Shown: positions 32,072 to 39,652 of the stretch, one piece after another
How the letters are laid out: each line of letters begins with the position of its first letter
Position numbering within the stretch: the stretch's first letter is position 1
Assembly (NCBI GenBank): GCA_964503335.1
Contig: CAZCZZ010000034.1
Span: 1-39,652 of the forward strand
Direction of reading: 5' to 3'
From: CAZCZZ01 sp964503335
GTDB lineage: Bacteria > Verrucomicrobiota > Kiritimatiellia > CAIVKH01
DNA: 39,652 nucleotides
Program-made: the position numbers and the translations under genes
Notes under the pieces: model-generated
Seen by the model: only the letters and a program-made list of their open reading frames with translations
What the model was told of the DNA's origin: nothing
Database searches by the model: none

Positions 32072-32325
32072 GTCCAGAGTTCCTTGTCTATCCGGTCCTG
32101 CGCCTTGAGGGCATCCTCGACAGCCTTATCCTTCACCCACGTCCCGGCAAGCTCGTCGAGGTCGTGATAGCGAACCGGTTCGCCGCTGACACCCAGTCCC
32201 GCTTCCAAGGCCCTCAGTGCAGCCTCGTTCAGGCTCCTGCCCGTCTGGAGCGCTGTCTCCCGGAGTGCGTTATCCACGCGCTCCGAAACACCGCGAATCG
32301 TATATTGCAAAGATGCCTTCTTCAT
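32068..32325 (-). CDS. vapB: Ribbon-helix-helix-type antitoxin of the second VapC
   Basis: 85 residues. N-terminal ribbon-helix-helix fold: beta strand LQYTIRGV, helices SERVDNALRETALQTGRSLNEAALRAL (read as two helices). C-terminal arm about 50-85 for toxin binding, ending RIDKELWT. Starts at the ATG at 32325 (or at 32331, adding MH); no SD is seen. It lies 32 nt after the upstream aldehyde dehydrogenase stop, and the gap holds palindromes. Confidence 0.85.
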   Translation of the reverse strand: MKKASLQYTIRGVSERVDNALRETALQTGRSLNEAALRALEAGLGVSGEPVRYHDLDELAGTWVKDKAVEDALKAQDRIDKELWT

Positions 32326-32326
32326 A

Positions 32327-32355
32327 TGCATGCACTGTAGGCAGGATATGCCTGC
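32327..32355. promoter_or_regulatory. Palindromes at the vapB start, probable operator
   Basis: TGCATGCA (32327-32334), AGGCA-N5-TGCCT (32339-32353) and GCAGG-N5-CCTGC (32341-32355) overlap or adjoin each other in the 32-nt gap between aldehyde dehydrogenase and vapB. This is the usual place for antitoxin autorepression. Confidence 0.5.
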
Positions 32356-32357
32356 AG

Positions 32358-33839
32358 TCAAGGGTGATCGGTCTTCGCGTTGTACTTCCTGTATGGGTAC
32401 CAGTACGGCTTGATCTCCTGCTTGTAGTCGAGATGGACGTGTTTGGTTTCGCGAAATTCGTCCAACCCCTCTTCGCCGAGTTCGCGGGAGTGGCCCGTCT
32501 GGCGCATGCCGCCGAAGGGGCCGGCTTCGTTGTCGGTGAGCGGGTCGTTGATCCAGAATGTGCCGGCGGTGATGCGCTCCATCGCCTTCATCGCCCACTC
32601 CATGTTGTTCGTGTAGATGTTGGCGCCGAGGCCGAAGTTGCTGTCGTTCGCGAGCTCGATCGCGTGGTCGATGTCGCGCACGGTCATGATGGGAAGCGTC
32701 GGACCGAAGGTCTCCGTCTTCACGATGCGCATTTTCTGACGCACGTTGGACAGGACCGTGGGTTCGTAGAAGAATCCCTTCCTGTGCTTCTTCGAACGTT
32801 GCCCACCGCACAACACCTTCGCGCCGTCGGATGCCGCATCCACAACGCGGCCGTGCACATCCTCAAGCTGCCGCAGATTGATCATGGGGCCGACGTCGGT
32901 GTCTTTCTTCAGCCCGTCGCCGAGTCTCAGGCTCTTCGCGAACTTGACGACGCGACGCGTAAACGCGTCGGCAATGTCTTCCATGACGTAAATCCGCTTC
33001 GCACTCGTACAGACCTGGCCCGCATTGAGGAACGCAGCCCAGCAGGCGGCGCGGCTCGCGATTTCCAGATCCGCATCGCTGCAGACGATGAACGGATCGT
33101 TACCGCCGAGTTCAAGGTGGCTCTTTTTCACTTTCGCAGCGCAGAGCTGGCCCACACGACGTCCGGTCTCAAGCGATCCCGTCAGCGCAATCAGGTCCGT
33201 CCCGGGATGAAGGACCAGCGCTTCGCCGACATCCTCCCCATAGCCGAGCACGATATTGACCACGCCGGGAGGAAGCACCTCGAACGCTGTCGTGATTGCG
33301 AGCGTGGAGAGCGGCGTTTCCTCGCTGGGTTTCACAATCACGGTATTCCCCGCAGCCAGCGCGGGTGCGACTTTCCACGCGAGGAGCAGGAGCGGATAGT
33401 TCCACGGAACGATGGCGCCGACGACGCCGTACGGCTCCTTGATGGTGAAATTCACTTGATGGTGCGCTACAGGAGGAATCGACGTGCCACGCGCGTTGCG
33501 ACCGATCTCCGCGTAATAGTCAAAGCACGCGGCAACCCACTCCACCTCGTCGCGATTCTCACAGAAGGGTTTGCCGCCTTCCTTCGTCATGAGGATCGCA
33601 AGTTCCTTGTGCATCGCGCGGATACGGCGCGCGACTTCGTGCAACAGCAACGCCTTCTCAAGTCCGGCGACCCATCGCCACGTGGTGAATGCCGAACGCG
33701 CGGCCTTGACTGCGGCGTCCACCGTGGCGTGATCACCCGCAGGGATGGAATCGATCACGGCTTCGGTGGCCGGATTGATGACCGGGATCGCCAGGCCCTT
33801 CTGCTTGTGCCACGCGTTGTTGATCCAGTGATGCTTCAT
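32358..33839 (-). CDS. NAD(P)-dependent aldehyde dehydrogenase, second copy
   Basis: 493 residues. N147 in PWNYP, base E243 in HLELGGNDP, nucleophile C277 in NAGQVCTSA. Other features are NFTIKEPYGVVGAIV near the substrate entrance and an unusual aromatic C-terminal tail (PYWYPYRKYNAK). It follows putrescine aminotransferase by about 70 nt and is a candidate for oxidising 4-aminobutanal to GABA (PatD-like); it could equally act on succinate semialdehyde. The gene pair with the first aldehyde dehydrogenase is not close in sequence, so it is not a simple tandem duplication. Confidence 0.9.
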   Translation of the reverse strand: MKHHWINNAWHKQKGLAIPVINPATEAVIDSIPAGDHATVDAAVKAARSAFTTWRWVAGLEKALLLHEVARRIRAMHKELAILMTKEGGKPFCENRDEVEWVAACFDYYAEIGRNARGTSIPPVAHHQVNFTIKEPYGVVGAIVPWNYPLLLLAWKVAPALAAGNTVIVKPSEETPLSTLAITTAFEVLPPGVVNIVLGYGEDVGEALVLHPGTDLIALTGSLETGRRVGQLCAAKVKKSHLELGGNDPFIVCSDADLEIASRAACWAAFLNAGQVCTSAKRIYVMEDIADAFTRRVVKFAKSLRLGDGLKKDTDVGPMINLRQLEDVHGRVVDAASDGAKVLCGGQRSKKHRKGFFYEPTVLSNVRQKMRIVKTETFGPTLPIMTVRDIDHAIELANDSNFGLGANIYTNNMEWAMKAMERITAGTFWINDPLTDNEAGPFGGMRQTGHSRELGEEGLDEFRETKHVHLDYKQEIKPYWYPYRKYNAKTDHP

Positions 33840-33910
33840 AGTAGTTTGTCGAATTCAAGAGGGCGGCGAGCCGGACGTCGCGGAATACCACAACAACCCT
33901 ACCCCTTCCG

Positions 33911-35410
33911 CTATTCCTGCCCGCCGTCCCTGAAGTCCTTCGTGTCCCGCGCGTCTTTCAATCCCTTCTCGCGCGAGGCTCCGCTTAATTCCTTATCAAT
34001 CTGTTCCAAGGTATCGCCCAGACGATCCAGCATCTTGTCCAGAAGGTCGTACCCGATATTGAGGGCCGGCTCGATGCGCACCGTACGAGCGCCGAGCAGG
34101 GTGCCGGCCACAAGGACCCCGCGTTTGAACAATCCGGCCGCCAGCTTGTAGCCCACGTTCTTGTCGAAGAATTCGAGGCCAATGAGGAGTCCCTTCCCAT
34201 GCACCTGCTTGATGACATCGGGATACAGCGCGTGCAGCGAGCGCAGGTGCTTCATGAGATAGACACCTTTCTCGGCGGCCTGGCGCGGAAGGTCTTCCTC
34301 GAGCATGACATGGATCGCCGCGATGCCGGCGGCACACGCGAGCGGGTTGCCACCGAATGTCGAACTGTGGATGAACGGATTGTCCTCCAACACTTTCCAG
34401 ATCTTCGGGGTACTCATGAACGCGCTGAGCGGCATAACGCCGCCACCAAGCGCCTTGCCGAGACAAAGGATATCGGGAACGACGTTCCAATGCTCGGACG
34501 CCCAGATCTTGCCGGTGCGGCCCATGCCTGTTTGCACCTCGTCGAGGATTAGCAGGATGCCGTAGTAGTCGCAGAGTTCGCGCACGCGCGGCAGGTAGTC
34601 GTCCGGCGGCACGATCGCACCCGCCTCGCCCTGGACCGGTTCCAGGATGATCGCGGCGATATCCTCGCCCAGGTCGTCGAGCTTCCGGAGCTCGCGCTCC
34701 AAGTCCTTGATGTCGCCAAAGTCGACGAAGAACACGTCTTCGAGCAGCGGCGCGAACGGTTTGCGATAGACCGCCTTGCCCATCACCGACAGCGAACCCA
34801 TGGACTTGCCGTGGAAGCCGCCGGTGGTTGAGATGAAGCCGCGCTTCTTCGTGTAGAGGCGCGCGAGTTTGAGAGCTCCTTCAACAGCGTCCGTGCCGTT
34901 GTTGATGAAGAAGCATTCCTGGATTGCGCCCGGTGCGAGCTCGCCAAGCAACTCCGCGAGATAACCGCGCAGCGGGTCGAGCAGTTCCTGCGAGCTGAGC
35001 GGCATGCGTTCAAGCTGGGCGTGCACGGCTTCGACGATCTTCGGGTGGCGAATGCCCATGTTGTACACACCGAAGCCGCCGAGGCAGTCAATGAACTTGC
35101 GCCCCATCAGGTCTTCGATGATCGAGCCTTGTCCCGTCCATTCGATCGCCGCGAAATCCTCCGCCTCGGCGACTGACTTCCGGTAATGCAGGAAGCCACG
35201 GTTGAAGTAGTCGTCGAAGTTCTCAAGCGTTTGCTTGAGGATGTGATTCTTCGCATCCGGACTGAGCGTCTTCGCGTTGTTGACGATGCTGAGATACTCA
35301 GTCGCCTTGCCACGCACAACTTCCTGCTTGGAAAGCCCGGGCTGCGTCTTGGCGGCTGATGCGGACTCGGAGCCCGTCGAAGTTTCGGTCGCTTTTGTTT
35401 CCGGTGTCAT
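33911..35410 (-). CDS. patA: Putrescine aminotransferase (PatA/YgjG-like)
   Basis: 499 residues. Transfers the amino group of putrescine to 2-oxoglutarate, giving 4-aminobutanal (1-pyrroline). It matches E. coli PatA along its length: FLHYRKSVAEAEDFAAIEW, IDCLGGFGVYNMG, QELLDPLRGYLAELLGELAPG, ILDEVQTGMGRTGK, PLP lysine K319 in LCLGKALGGGVMPL, SSTFGGNPLACAA. The N-terminus (1-25) is Ser/Thr/Ala-rich and probably disordered. The C-terminus has an extra tail (about 475-499) rich in Lys-Asp, not present in PatA. The ATG at 35410 has GGAG 6 nt upstream. It heads the polyamine/GABA operon. Confidence 0.92.
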   Translation of the reverse strand: MTPETKATETSTGSESASAAKTQPGLSKQEVVRGKATEYLSIVNNAKTLSPDAKNHILKQTLENFDDYFNRGFLHYRKSVAEAEDFAAIEWTGQGSIIEDLMGRKFIDCLGGFGVYNMGIRHPKIVEAVHAQLERMPLSSQELLDPLRGYLAELLGELAPGAIQECFFINNGTDAVEGALKLARLYTKKRGFISTTGGFHGKSMGSLSVMGKAVYRKPFAPLLEDVFFVDFGDIKDLERELRKLDDLGEDIAAIILEPVQGEAGAIVPPDDYLPRVRELCDYYGILLILDEVQTGMGRTGKIWASEHWNVVPDILCLGKALGGGVMPLSAFMSTPKIWKVLEDNPFIHSSTFGGNPLACAAGIAAIHVMLEEDLPRQAAEKGVYLMKHLRSLHALYPDVIKQVHGKGLLIGLEFFDKNVGYKLAAGLFKRGVLVAGTLLGARTVRIEPALNIGYDLLDKMLDRLGDTLEQIDKELSGASREKGLKDARDTKDFRDGGQE

Positions 35411-35758
35411 GGAAAGCTCCCGCGTTACGCCTTAAGCTTACCCGCGAAAAGTTGGGCTGACTAGGCATTGATGCCAACTTGCTCCATCCCAACAGGATGC
35501 GCATCATCCATTCTGCACTATAACCCCGATTCGCGCCAGACGCGACCACAACACGCCTGCTTACAAGCTGTTACAAAATTGACACCGGCTGCGGTGGACG
35601 TTCTGCACGAGGCCTGTGACATCACAAGCGACTATTCGCCAAGGACTAGCAATCGCCCGCTTGTTTCGAAGGCAATGCCAAATCCCATCGATTCATGGTT
35701 CACCCGGCAGTTGACATCGTTATACTATTGGCGCGGGAGTAGAGGTGTCTGAGGGGAC
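35411..35758. other. 348-bp divergent intergenic region between patA and the hybrid kinase
   Basis: No gene is seen. On the patA side the transcript could fold. GTTGGG and CCCAAC (35452-35457 / 35488-35493) form an outer stem around the inner hairpin GGCAT-TG-ATGCC (35465-35476 approx.). A perfect 10-bp palindrome GATGCGCATC is at 35496-35505. A TATAGT -10-like hexamer lies at about 35518-35523 on the complement. Downstream, AAGCT and AGCTT around the SD could pair. On the kinase side a promoter is listed separately. Riboswitch or operator function is unproven. Confidence 0.35.
35699..35726 (+). promoter_or_regulatory. Promoter of the hybrid histidine kinase
   Basis: -35 TTCACC (35699-35704), 16-nt spacer, strong -10 TATACT (35721-35726). 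Predicted start near 35733, 26 nt before the ATG. GAGGGG (35751-35756) is the SD. A perfect TTGACA at 35711 is only 4 nt from the -10 and cannot be its partner. Confidence 0.45.
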
Positions 35759-37702
35759 ATGGCGTCGAAGTCAAAACAAGCAATGAATGAAACGGTCCAG
35801 CGATGGATCAACGCGGTGCCCTGCCCCGCCGCCCTACTTGGCGCAGGCGCCGAGATCCTGGTCATCAACGGGGAATGGCAGGAGATGGTTTCGCGGAAGC
35901 CTGCCGGACTGGAGTGCTTCGCGGCTGTCGGCGAAAAGATCATCGACACCTTTTCCGCCCAGGCGCACAAAGGTAATGCTGGCGCCACCCTGATGCTCAA
36001 AGGCCTCTCCGGCGTCATGTCAGGCAAGACCGAACGTCATCGTCAGGAGCTATCCCAGATCCACGACGGAAACATCGCCTGGTTCGCCGTGACACTGACG
36101 AGGATCGACGAGCAGACCTCCCTCCTCGTGCTGACAGATATCACCCCGCTGAAGAAGGCCGAGTCGCGGACGGTCGAATCCGAGTCGCGGTATCGCAACC
36201 TGGTCAACCAGCTCCCGGGCATCACCTACATCGCCGAGGCGGGCCCGGAGGGGAACTGGTTCTTCGTGAGTCCACAAGTCAAGACGCTCCTCGGCTTCTC
36301 CGAGCAGGAGTGGATCAGCAATCGCAACCTCTGGTTCGAGCGCATCCACCCCGAAGATCGCGAACGTGTCGCGATCGAGGAAACACGCGCTGCGGCTGCA
36401 CGGGAGCATTGCATTCTCGAGTACCGCATCATGACCCGGGACGGTCGTATGCTCTGGTTCCACGACGAAGCATTGCCGCTGAACACCGCGAAGAACGATC
36501 CCACGGTCTTCCAGGGCGTGATGCTGGACATCACGGAGCGCAAGAAGGCCGAAGATGACATACGGAGGAAGGAAGAGCAGCTTCTTCGCAGCCAGAAAAT
36601 GGACGCGCTGGGTCGCGTCGCAGGTGGCATTGCCCATGACTTCAACAACCTGCTGACCTCGATCATCGGCAGCACGCAGTTCCTGCTCGACGGCCTGCCA
36701 CCGGGCAACCCCCTTCGCGTCGACGCGCAGCAGGTGATCGACCTGAGCGAACGCGGCGCACGCCTGACCCGCCAGCTCCTGTCACTGGGCCGCACCCCGA
36801 TGGGACGCAAGTCACACATGGATGTGAACAAGACCATCGGCGACATGGAACGATTCCTCAAGCAGACGCTCGGTGAAGACATCCTGCTGACCGTGTTGCT
36901 CTCGGCTGAGCCCGCGGTCATCGATGCCGATATGGATCTCTTCCACCAGGTCATCATGAATCTTTCGCTCAATGCGCGGGATGCCATGCCGCAAGGAGGT
37001 TCGCTCTCGATCAAGACCGCCATGGCGGAGAATCCTCACGTCGCCCTTCCGCCCGGTGGGTACGTCATCATCACGGTCAAGGACAACGGGTGCGGGATGT
37101 CCGAAGACGTCCTGCGCCGGATCTTCGAGCCCTTCTACACCACGAAGGACTTGACCAAGGGAAGCGGACTCGGGCTGGCCAGCGTGTACTCCATCGTGCA
37201 GCAGCACAGGGGCCACATCGATGTGGACAGCGTGCCGAATCTGGGCACGGAGTTCCGCATCTTCCTCCCGCGAGTCGAGGGCCGGGCCGCCGAGGTGGCG
37301 GCGCGCGTGGAACGTCCAACGTTGACCGGCACGGGTGAGAGAATTCTCCTGGCCGAGGATGATGAGGCGCTGCGACGACTCACGGTGCGCATCCTGCAGG
37401 GCCTCGGCTATGGCGTGATGAGCGCGGAGGACGGACAGGCAGCCCTCGCCGTGTACGAGAAGGAAGGCGGGAAGTTCGACATGGTGCTGACCGATGTCGT
37501 CATGCCAAACCTCTCCGGCCCGGAATTGATCGAGGAACTCAAGCAGCGCGGCTTTGACAAGCCCTACCTCTTCGTCTCGGGGTTTGTGGACGAACGGGTG
37601 TCCGGCCACGGGCTCGCCCCCTCCGCTGCAAACCTGCTTCGCAAGCCCTTTACGCGCGAAAGCCTTGCGGCAGCAGTCCGCAAGGCTCTCGGCAAGGTCT
37701 AG
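35759..37702 (+). CDS. PAS-PAS hybrid sensor histidine kinase with receiver domain
   Basis: 647 residues, no membrane segment, so probably cytosolic. A degenerate PAS-like N-terminal region (about 15-130), a PAS/PAC pair (about 143-265; RYRNLVNQLPGITYIAEAG, IHPEDRERV, GVMLDITERKKAEDD), a HisKA domain with phosphoacceptor H293 (GGIAHDFNNLLTSIIG), an HATPase with N-box MNLSLNARDAM, G1 DNGCGM and G2 GSGLGLASVYSIVQQH, then a receiver domain with phosphoacceptor D579 (MVLTDVVMPNLSG) and a lysine in LLRKPF. No output domain or adjacent regulator is seen. It sits between patA and potD, suggesting it may regulate polyamine use; this is inferred from position only. Confidence 0.93.
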   Translation: MASKSKQAMNETVQRWINAVPCPAALLGAGAEILVINGEWQEMVSRKPAGLECFAAVGEKIIDTFSAQAHKGNAGATLMLKGLSGVMSGKTERHRQELSQIHDGNIAWFAVTLTRIDEQTSLLVLTDITPLKKAESRTVESESRYRNLVNQLPGITYIAEAGPEGNWFFVSPQVKTLLGFSEQEWISNRNLWFERIHPEDRERVAIEETRAAAAREHCILEYRIMTRDGRMLWFHDEALPLNTAKNDPTVFQGVMLDITERKKAEDDIRRKEEQLLRSQKMDALGRVAGGIAHDFNNLLTSIIGSTQFLLDGLPPGNPLRVDAQQVIDLSERGARLTRQLLSLGRTPMGRKSHMDVNKTIGDMERFLKQTLGEDILLTVLLSAEPAVIDADMDLFHQVIMNLSLNARDAMPQGGSLSIKTAMAENPHVALPPGGYVIITVKDNGCGMSEDVLRRIFEPFYTTKDLTKGSGLGLASVYSIVQQHRGHIDVDSVPNLGTEFRIFLPRVEGRAAEVAARVERPTLTGTGERILLAEDDEALRRLTVRILQGLGYGVMSAEDGQAALAVYEKEGGKFDMVLTDVVMPNLSGPELIEELKQRGFDKPYLFVSGFVDERVSGHGLAPSAANLLRKPFTRESLAAAVRKALGKV

Positions 37703-37714
37703 AATCTGTCGCTT

Positions 37715-38758
37715 CTACTGGGCCTTGATCTCGGTCCAGTACTGATCCATCACGGTCACCGCTTCGCCGATGTCTTCGAGGAATTCGCAGCGTGTGATGA
37801 TCTCGTCCGGCGGGTAGATCGCCGTGTCTTCCAGGATCGCCTTGTCGATAAACGGCTTCGCGGCGGCATTCGCGCCGGCATAGCTGACACCGTTGACGAT
37901 CTCCGCGGCAATCTCCGGCTCAAGGATGAAGTTGATGAACGTGTAGGCGTTTTCCACGTTGCGCGACTTAGCCGGGATGCAGACGTTGTCCATCCAGAAG
38001 GTGCCACCTTCCTTCGGAACAATGTAAGCGAGCTTGTCCGGCTCGTTGGCCACGACCTCCGCGATCTGGCCATTGTAGCCGTGGGCCAGGTCGACGTCGC
38101 CGGATGCGAGAATGTTGGCGAAGTCGCCGCTGTTGTAGGTCTTCACGAGTTCCTTCTGCTTCTTGAGCAACTCGGCCGCCTGGCGAAGCACTTCGGGATC
38201 CTTCTCGTTGAGTGATTTCCCGAGGTACTTGAGCGCAACGGCGAAGCACTCGCGCATGTCGTCGAGCATGAGGATGCGGCCCTTGTGCTCTTCATCGAAC
38301 ACGACGCCCCAGCTCTCGACGGGTTCCGTCACATTCGCCTTGTTGTAGCCCAGGCCAGTCGTGCCCCAGAAATAGGGAATTGAGTGCCCGTTGTCCGGAT
38401 CGAACCCCTTGTTGAGGAAGCGCGGATCCAGGTTGCCGAAGTTCGTCAGCTTCGCATGGTCGATCTTCTGGATCAGCGATTGCGCGATCAGTCGCTTTAC
38501 CATGTAGTCGGACGGAACGACGATGTCGTAGTCAGCGACGCCGGACTGGAGCTTGGCCTCGAGCGCTTCGTTCGCATCGTACGTGTCGTAGTTGACCTTG
38601 ATGCCCGTACGCGCGGTGAACTTCTCAAGGACGGAATCGGGGAGATAGGCAGACCAAATGAAGATGTTGAGCACCTTCTCTTCCTGCTTCTTCCCACATC
38701 CCAGCAGGGCCAAGCCTGCCAGCACCATCGCAAGACTCTTGAACATACGTGTCTTCAT
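37715..38758 (-). CDS. potD: Spermidine/putrescine ABC transporter substrate-binding lipoprotein
   Basis: 347 residues. Lipoprotein signal with lipobox LLGC (cleavage before C21). Periplasmic binding protein fold: VLNIFIWSAYLPDSVLEKF, GVADYDIVVPSDYMV, IPYFWGTTGLGYN, VDLAHGYNGQIAEV, GGTFWMDNVCIPAKS. Trp, Asp and Tyr residues in these segments are those that bind polyamines in PotD/PotF. Its ATG overlaps the potC stop by ATGA. Substrate could be putrescine or spermidine; the downstream putrescine pathway favours putrescine. Confidence 0.95.
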   Translation of the reverse strand: MKTRMFKSLAMVLAGLALLGCGKKQEEKVLNIFIWSAYLPDSVLEKFTARTGIKVNYDTYDANEALEAKLQSGVADYDIVVPSDYMVKRLIAQSLIQKIDHAKLTNFGNLDPRFLNKGFDPDNGHSIPYFWGTTGLGYNKANVTEPVESWGVVFDEEHKGRILMLDDMRECFAVALKYLGKSLNEKDPEVLRQAAELLKKQKELVKTYNSGDFANILASGDVDLAHGYNGQIAEVVANEPDKLAYIVPKEGGTFWMDNVCIPAKSRNVENAYTFINFILEPEIAAEIVNGVSYAGANAAAKPFIDKAILEDTAIYPPDEIITRCEFLEDIGEAVTVMDQYWTEIKAQ

Positions 38759-39624
38759 TTCTTCGCTCCTCGTGCTCCCGGTTCCTGTTGCAGACGCTGC
38801 GACAGCAGAATGGTACCGACCGTGACCAGAAGCAACAAGGTCGAAACCGCGTTCACCTCCGGGGTCACGCCGACTTTAACCATCGAGTAGATCTGCATGG
38901 GTAGTGTGCTGGAACGGGGGCCCGTGACAAAGGACGTGATCACGTAGTCGTCGATCGAGATGGTGAATACGAGGAGCGCTCCGGCGATGACGCCGGGCAT
39001 GATGATCGGCAGCGTGACCCGCATGAAGGTCTGGATCGGTCCCGCGCCGAGGTCCATGGCAGCCTCCTCAAGCGCGCGGTCAAACCCGGCGAGGCGCGCG
39101 CGCACGACGATGGCGACGTAGGAGACGCTGAAGGCGACATGGGCAATGATGATCGTCCATATGCTGAGCCGCAGGTTGATCACACCGAAGAAGGTGACGA
39201 GCGCCGCGCCGACAACAATCTCCGGGATGACGATGGGCATGTACAGCATCGCCTGCGTGACCCCTTTGCCCTTGAACGTGTGACGCCCCATCGCGAGCGC
39301 GGCCATCGTACCGATGACCGTGGAAAAGACGGTCGCGGCCCCGGCGACGAGCAGGCTGTTCTTCACCGCGCGCAGGATGTTGTCGTTCTGCGCCAGCTTC
39401 GCATACCACTCCAGCGTGAACCCTTCCCAGATCGCCGTCTGCTTCGCCTTGTTGAACGAGAAGACGATGAGAATGATGATCGGCACGTAGAGGAACAGGT
39501 AAACGACCCATGCGTGGGCCGAGAGCAGGAACTTCTCCCACTTGAACGGCTTCGCGCCGCGCGGCGCAGGCACTTTGCGACCAACGAATTGCGGTGTCGT
39601 CTCGATGTCTTCCCCGGAAGCCAT
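38755..39624 (-). CDS. potC: Spermidine/putrescine ABC transporter permease PotC
   Basis: 289 residues with an N-terminal cytosolic extension (about 1-30) and six membrane helices. The EAA loop is EEAAMDLGAGPIQTFMRVTLPIIMPGV (read as motif at about 193-218), which contacts the ATPase. Other family features are the periplasmic segment SFNKAKQTAIWEGFTLEWY and TISIDDYVITSFVTGP. It is coupled to potD by ATGA and starts 3 nt after the upstream permease stop, so potB-potC-potD is an operon; potA is expected outside the window. Confidence 0.95.
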   Translation of the reverse strand: MASGEDIETTPQFVGRKVPAPRGAKPFKWEKFLLSAHAWVVYLFLYVPIIILIVFSFNKAKQTAIWEGFTLEWYAKLAQNDNILRAVKNSLLVAGAATVFSTVIGTMAALAMGRHTFKGKGVTQAMLYMPIVIPEIVVGAALVTFFGVINLRLSIWTIIIAHVAFSVSYVAIVVRARLAGFDRALEEAAMDLGAGPIQTFMRVTLPIIMPGVIAGALLVFTISIDDYVITSFVTGPRSSTLPMQIYSMVKVGVTPEVNAVSTLLLLVTVGTILLSQRLQQEPGARGAKK

Positions 39625-39627
39625 GGC

Positions 39628-39652
39628 TTACAGCATCGCCTCCTGCCCTTTT
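39628..39652 (-). CDS. potB: C-terminal end of the upstream gene, probably PotB permease
   Basis: Only the last seven codons (KGQEAML) and TAA are visible before the window edge, 3 nt ahead of potC. Position and strand fit the end of PotB. The sequence is too short to identify by itself. Confidence 0.5.

Noticed and set aside
32217..34151. 644-codon plus-strand open frame spanning vapB, the second aldehyde dehydrogenase and the 3' end of patA
   Set aside because: It crosses three genes on the other strand and has shadow-like composition.
35496..35505. Shared operator ATGCGCAT upstream of the LacI gene and patA
   Set aside because: The same octamer occurs inside several coding regions (near 27079, 30408 and 32723), so it is not specific.
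35711..35726. TTGACA and TATACT as one promoter
   Set aside because: The two hexamers are only 4 nt apart; a functional pair needs about 16-18 nt.

Overview
The window is GC-rich, densely coded bacterial DNA. Several protein types point to the PVC group (Verrucomicrobiota or Kiritimatiellota): an SHD1-thioredoxin secreted protein, a TIGR03790-type secreted protein with a D-rich calcium-binding tail, a cadherin-like protein ending in a Trp-Ser/Ser-Thr-Asn-Leu module, and a short-leader pseudopilin. This placement is inferred from protein style only; no rRNA, tRNA or CRISPR array is visible.

Layout. (1) 1-6.5 kb: the 5' part of dnaK (minus strand, with a good sigma-54-like -24/-12 element), a small hypothetical gene, a CBS-domain family II pyrophosphatase, a cytochrome b561 gene followed by a cadherin-like secreted protein, and an AraC-Ogt (Ada-like) repair protein. 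(2) 6.5-9.8 kb: the translation cluster thrS-infC-rpmI-rplT. infC appears to start at AUU, and a pseudoknot-capable infC-rpmI leader looks like an L20 operator. (3) 9.8-12.7 kb: a pseudopilin, then a LacI regulator next to an N-acetylhexosamine-kinase-like gene. (4) 12.7-17.3 kb: a nitrite-reduction operon on the minus strand (Rrf2 regulator, NirK fused to cytochrome c, NirV-like protein, SCO1-like copper chaperone), with a CopD-like membrane protein and the SHD1-thioredoxin on the plus strand. (5) 17.4-27.1 kb: exonuclease III, a VapBC module, a queuosine-salvage-like protein with an extra Fe-S motif, TerC, a PilT/PilU ATPase, an orphan AbiEi-like antitoxin, the TIGR03790 protein and a DUF4380-like protein. 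(6) 27.1-39.65 kb: a polyamine/GABA island: putrescine aminotransferase, two aldehyde dehydrogenases with a second VapBC between them, GABA aminotransferase, a secreted protein and a saccharopine-dehydrogenase-family enzyme. A PAS hybrid kinase and the potD/potC (and end of potB) polyamine transporter follow.

How they work together. Region 6 can be read as import of putrescine/spermidine (Pot) followed by PatA -> aldehyde dehydrogenase -> GabT -> aldehyde dehydrogenase to succinate. Region 4 reads as NO-forming denitrification with its Fe-S regulator and copper maturation. Region 2 is a classical, autoregulated translation cluster.

The most interesting non-coding signals are the sigma-54-like element at dnaK, the infC AUU start, the L20-type pseudoknot, the Rrf2 and VapB palindromes lying almost on their start codons, a three-hairpin element before thrS, and a 51-nt nested hairpin after the queuosine-salvage-like gene. 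I did not find a clearly new multi-gene system. The best candidates for something undescribed are the Fe-S variant of the queuosine-salvage family, the toxin-antitoxin module embedded in the polyamine operon, and the secreted protein translationally coupled between GabT and the saccharopine-dehydrogenase-like enzyme.
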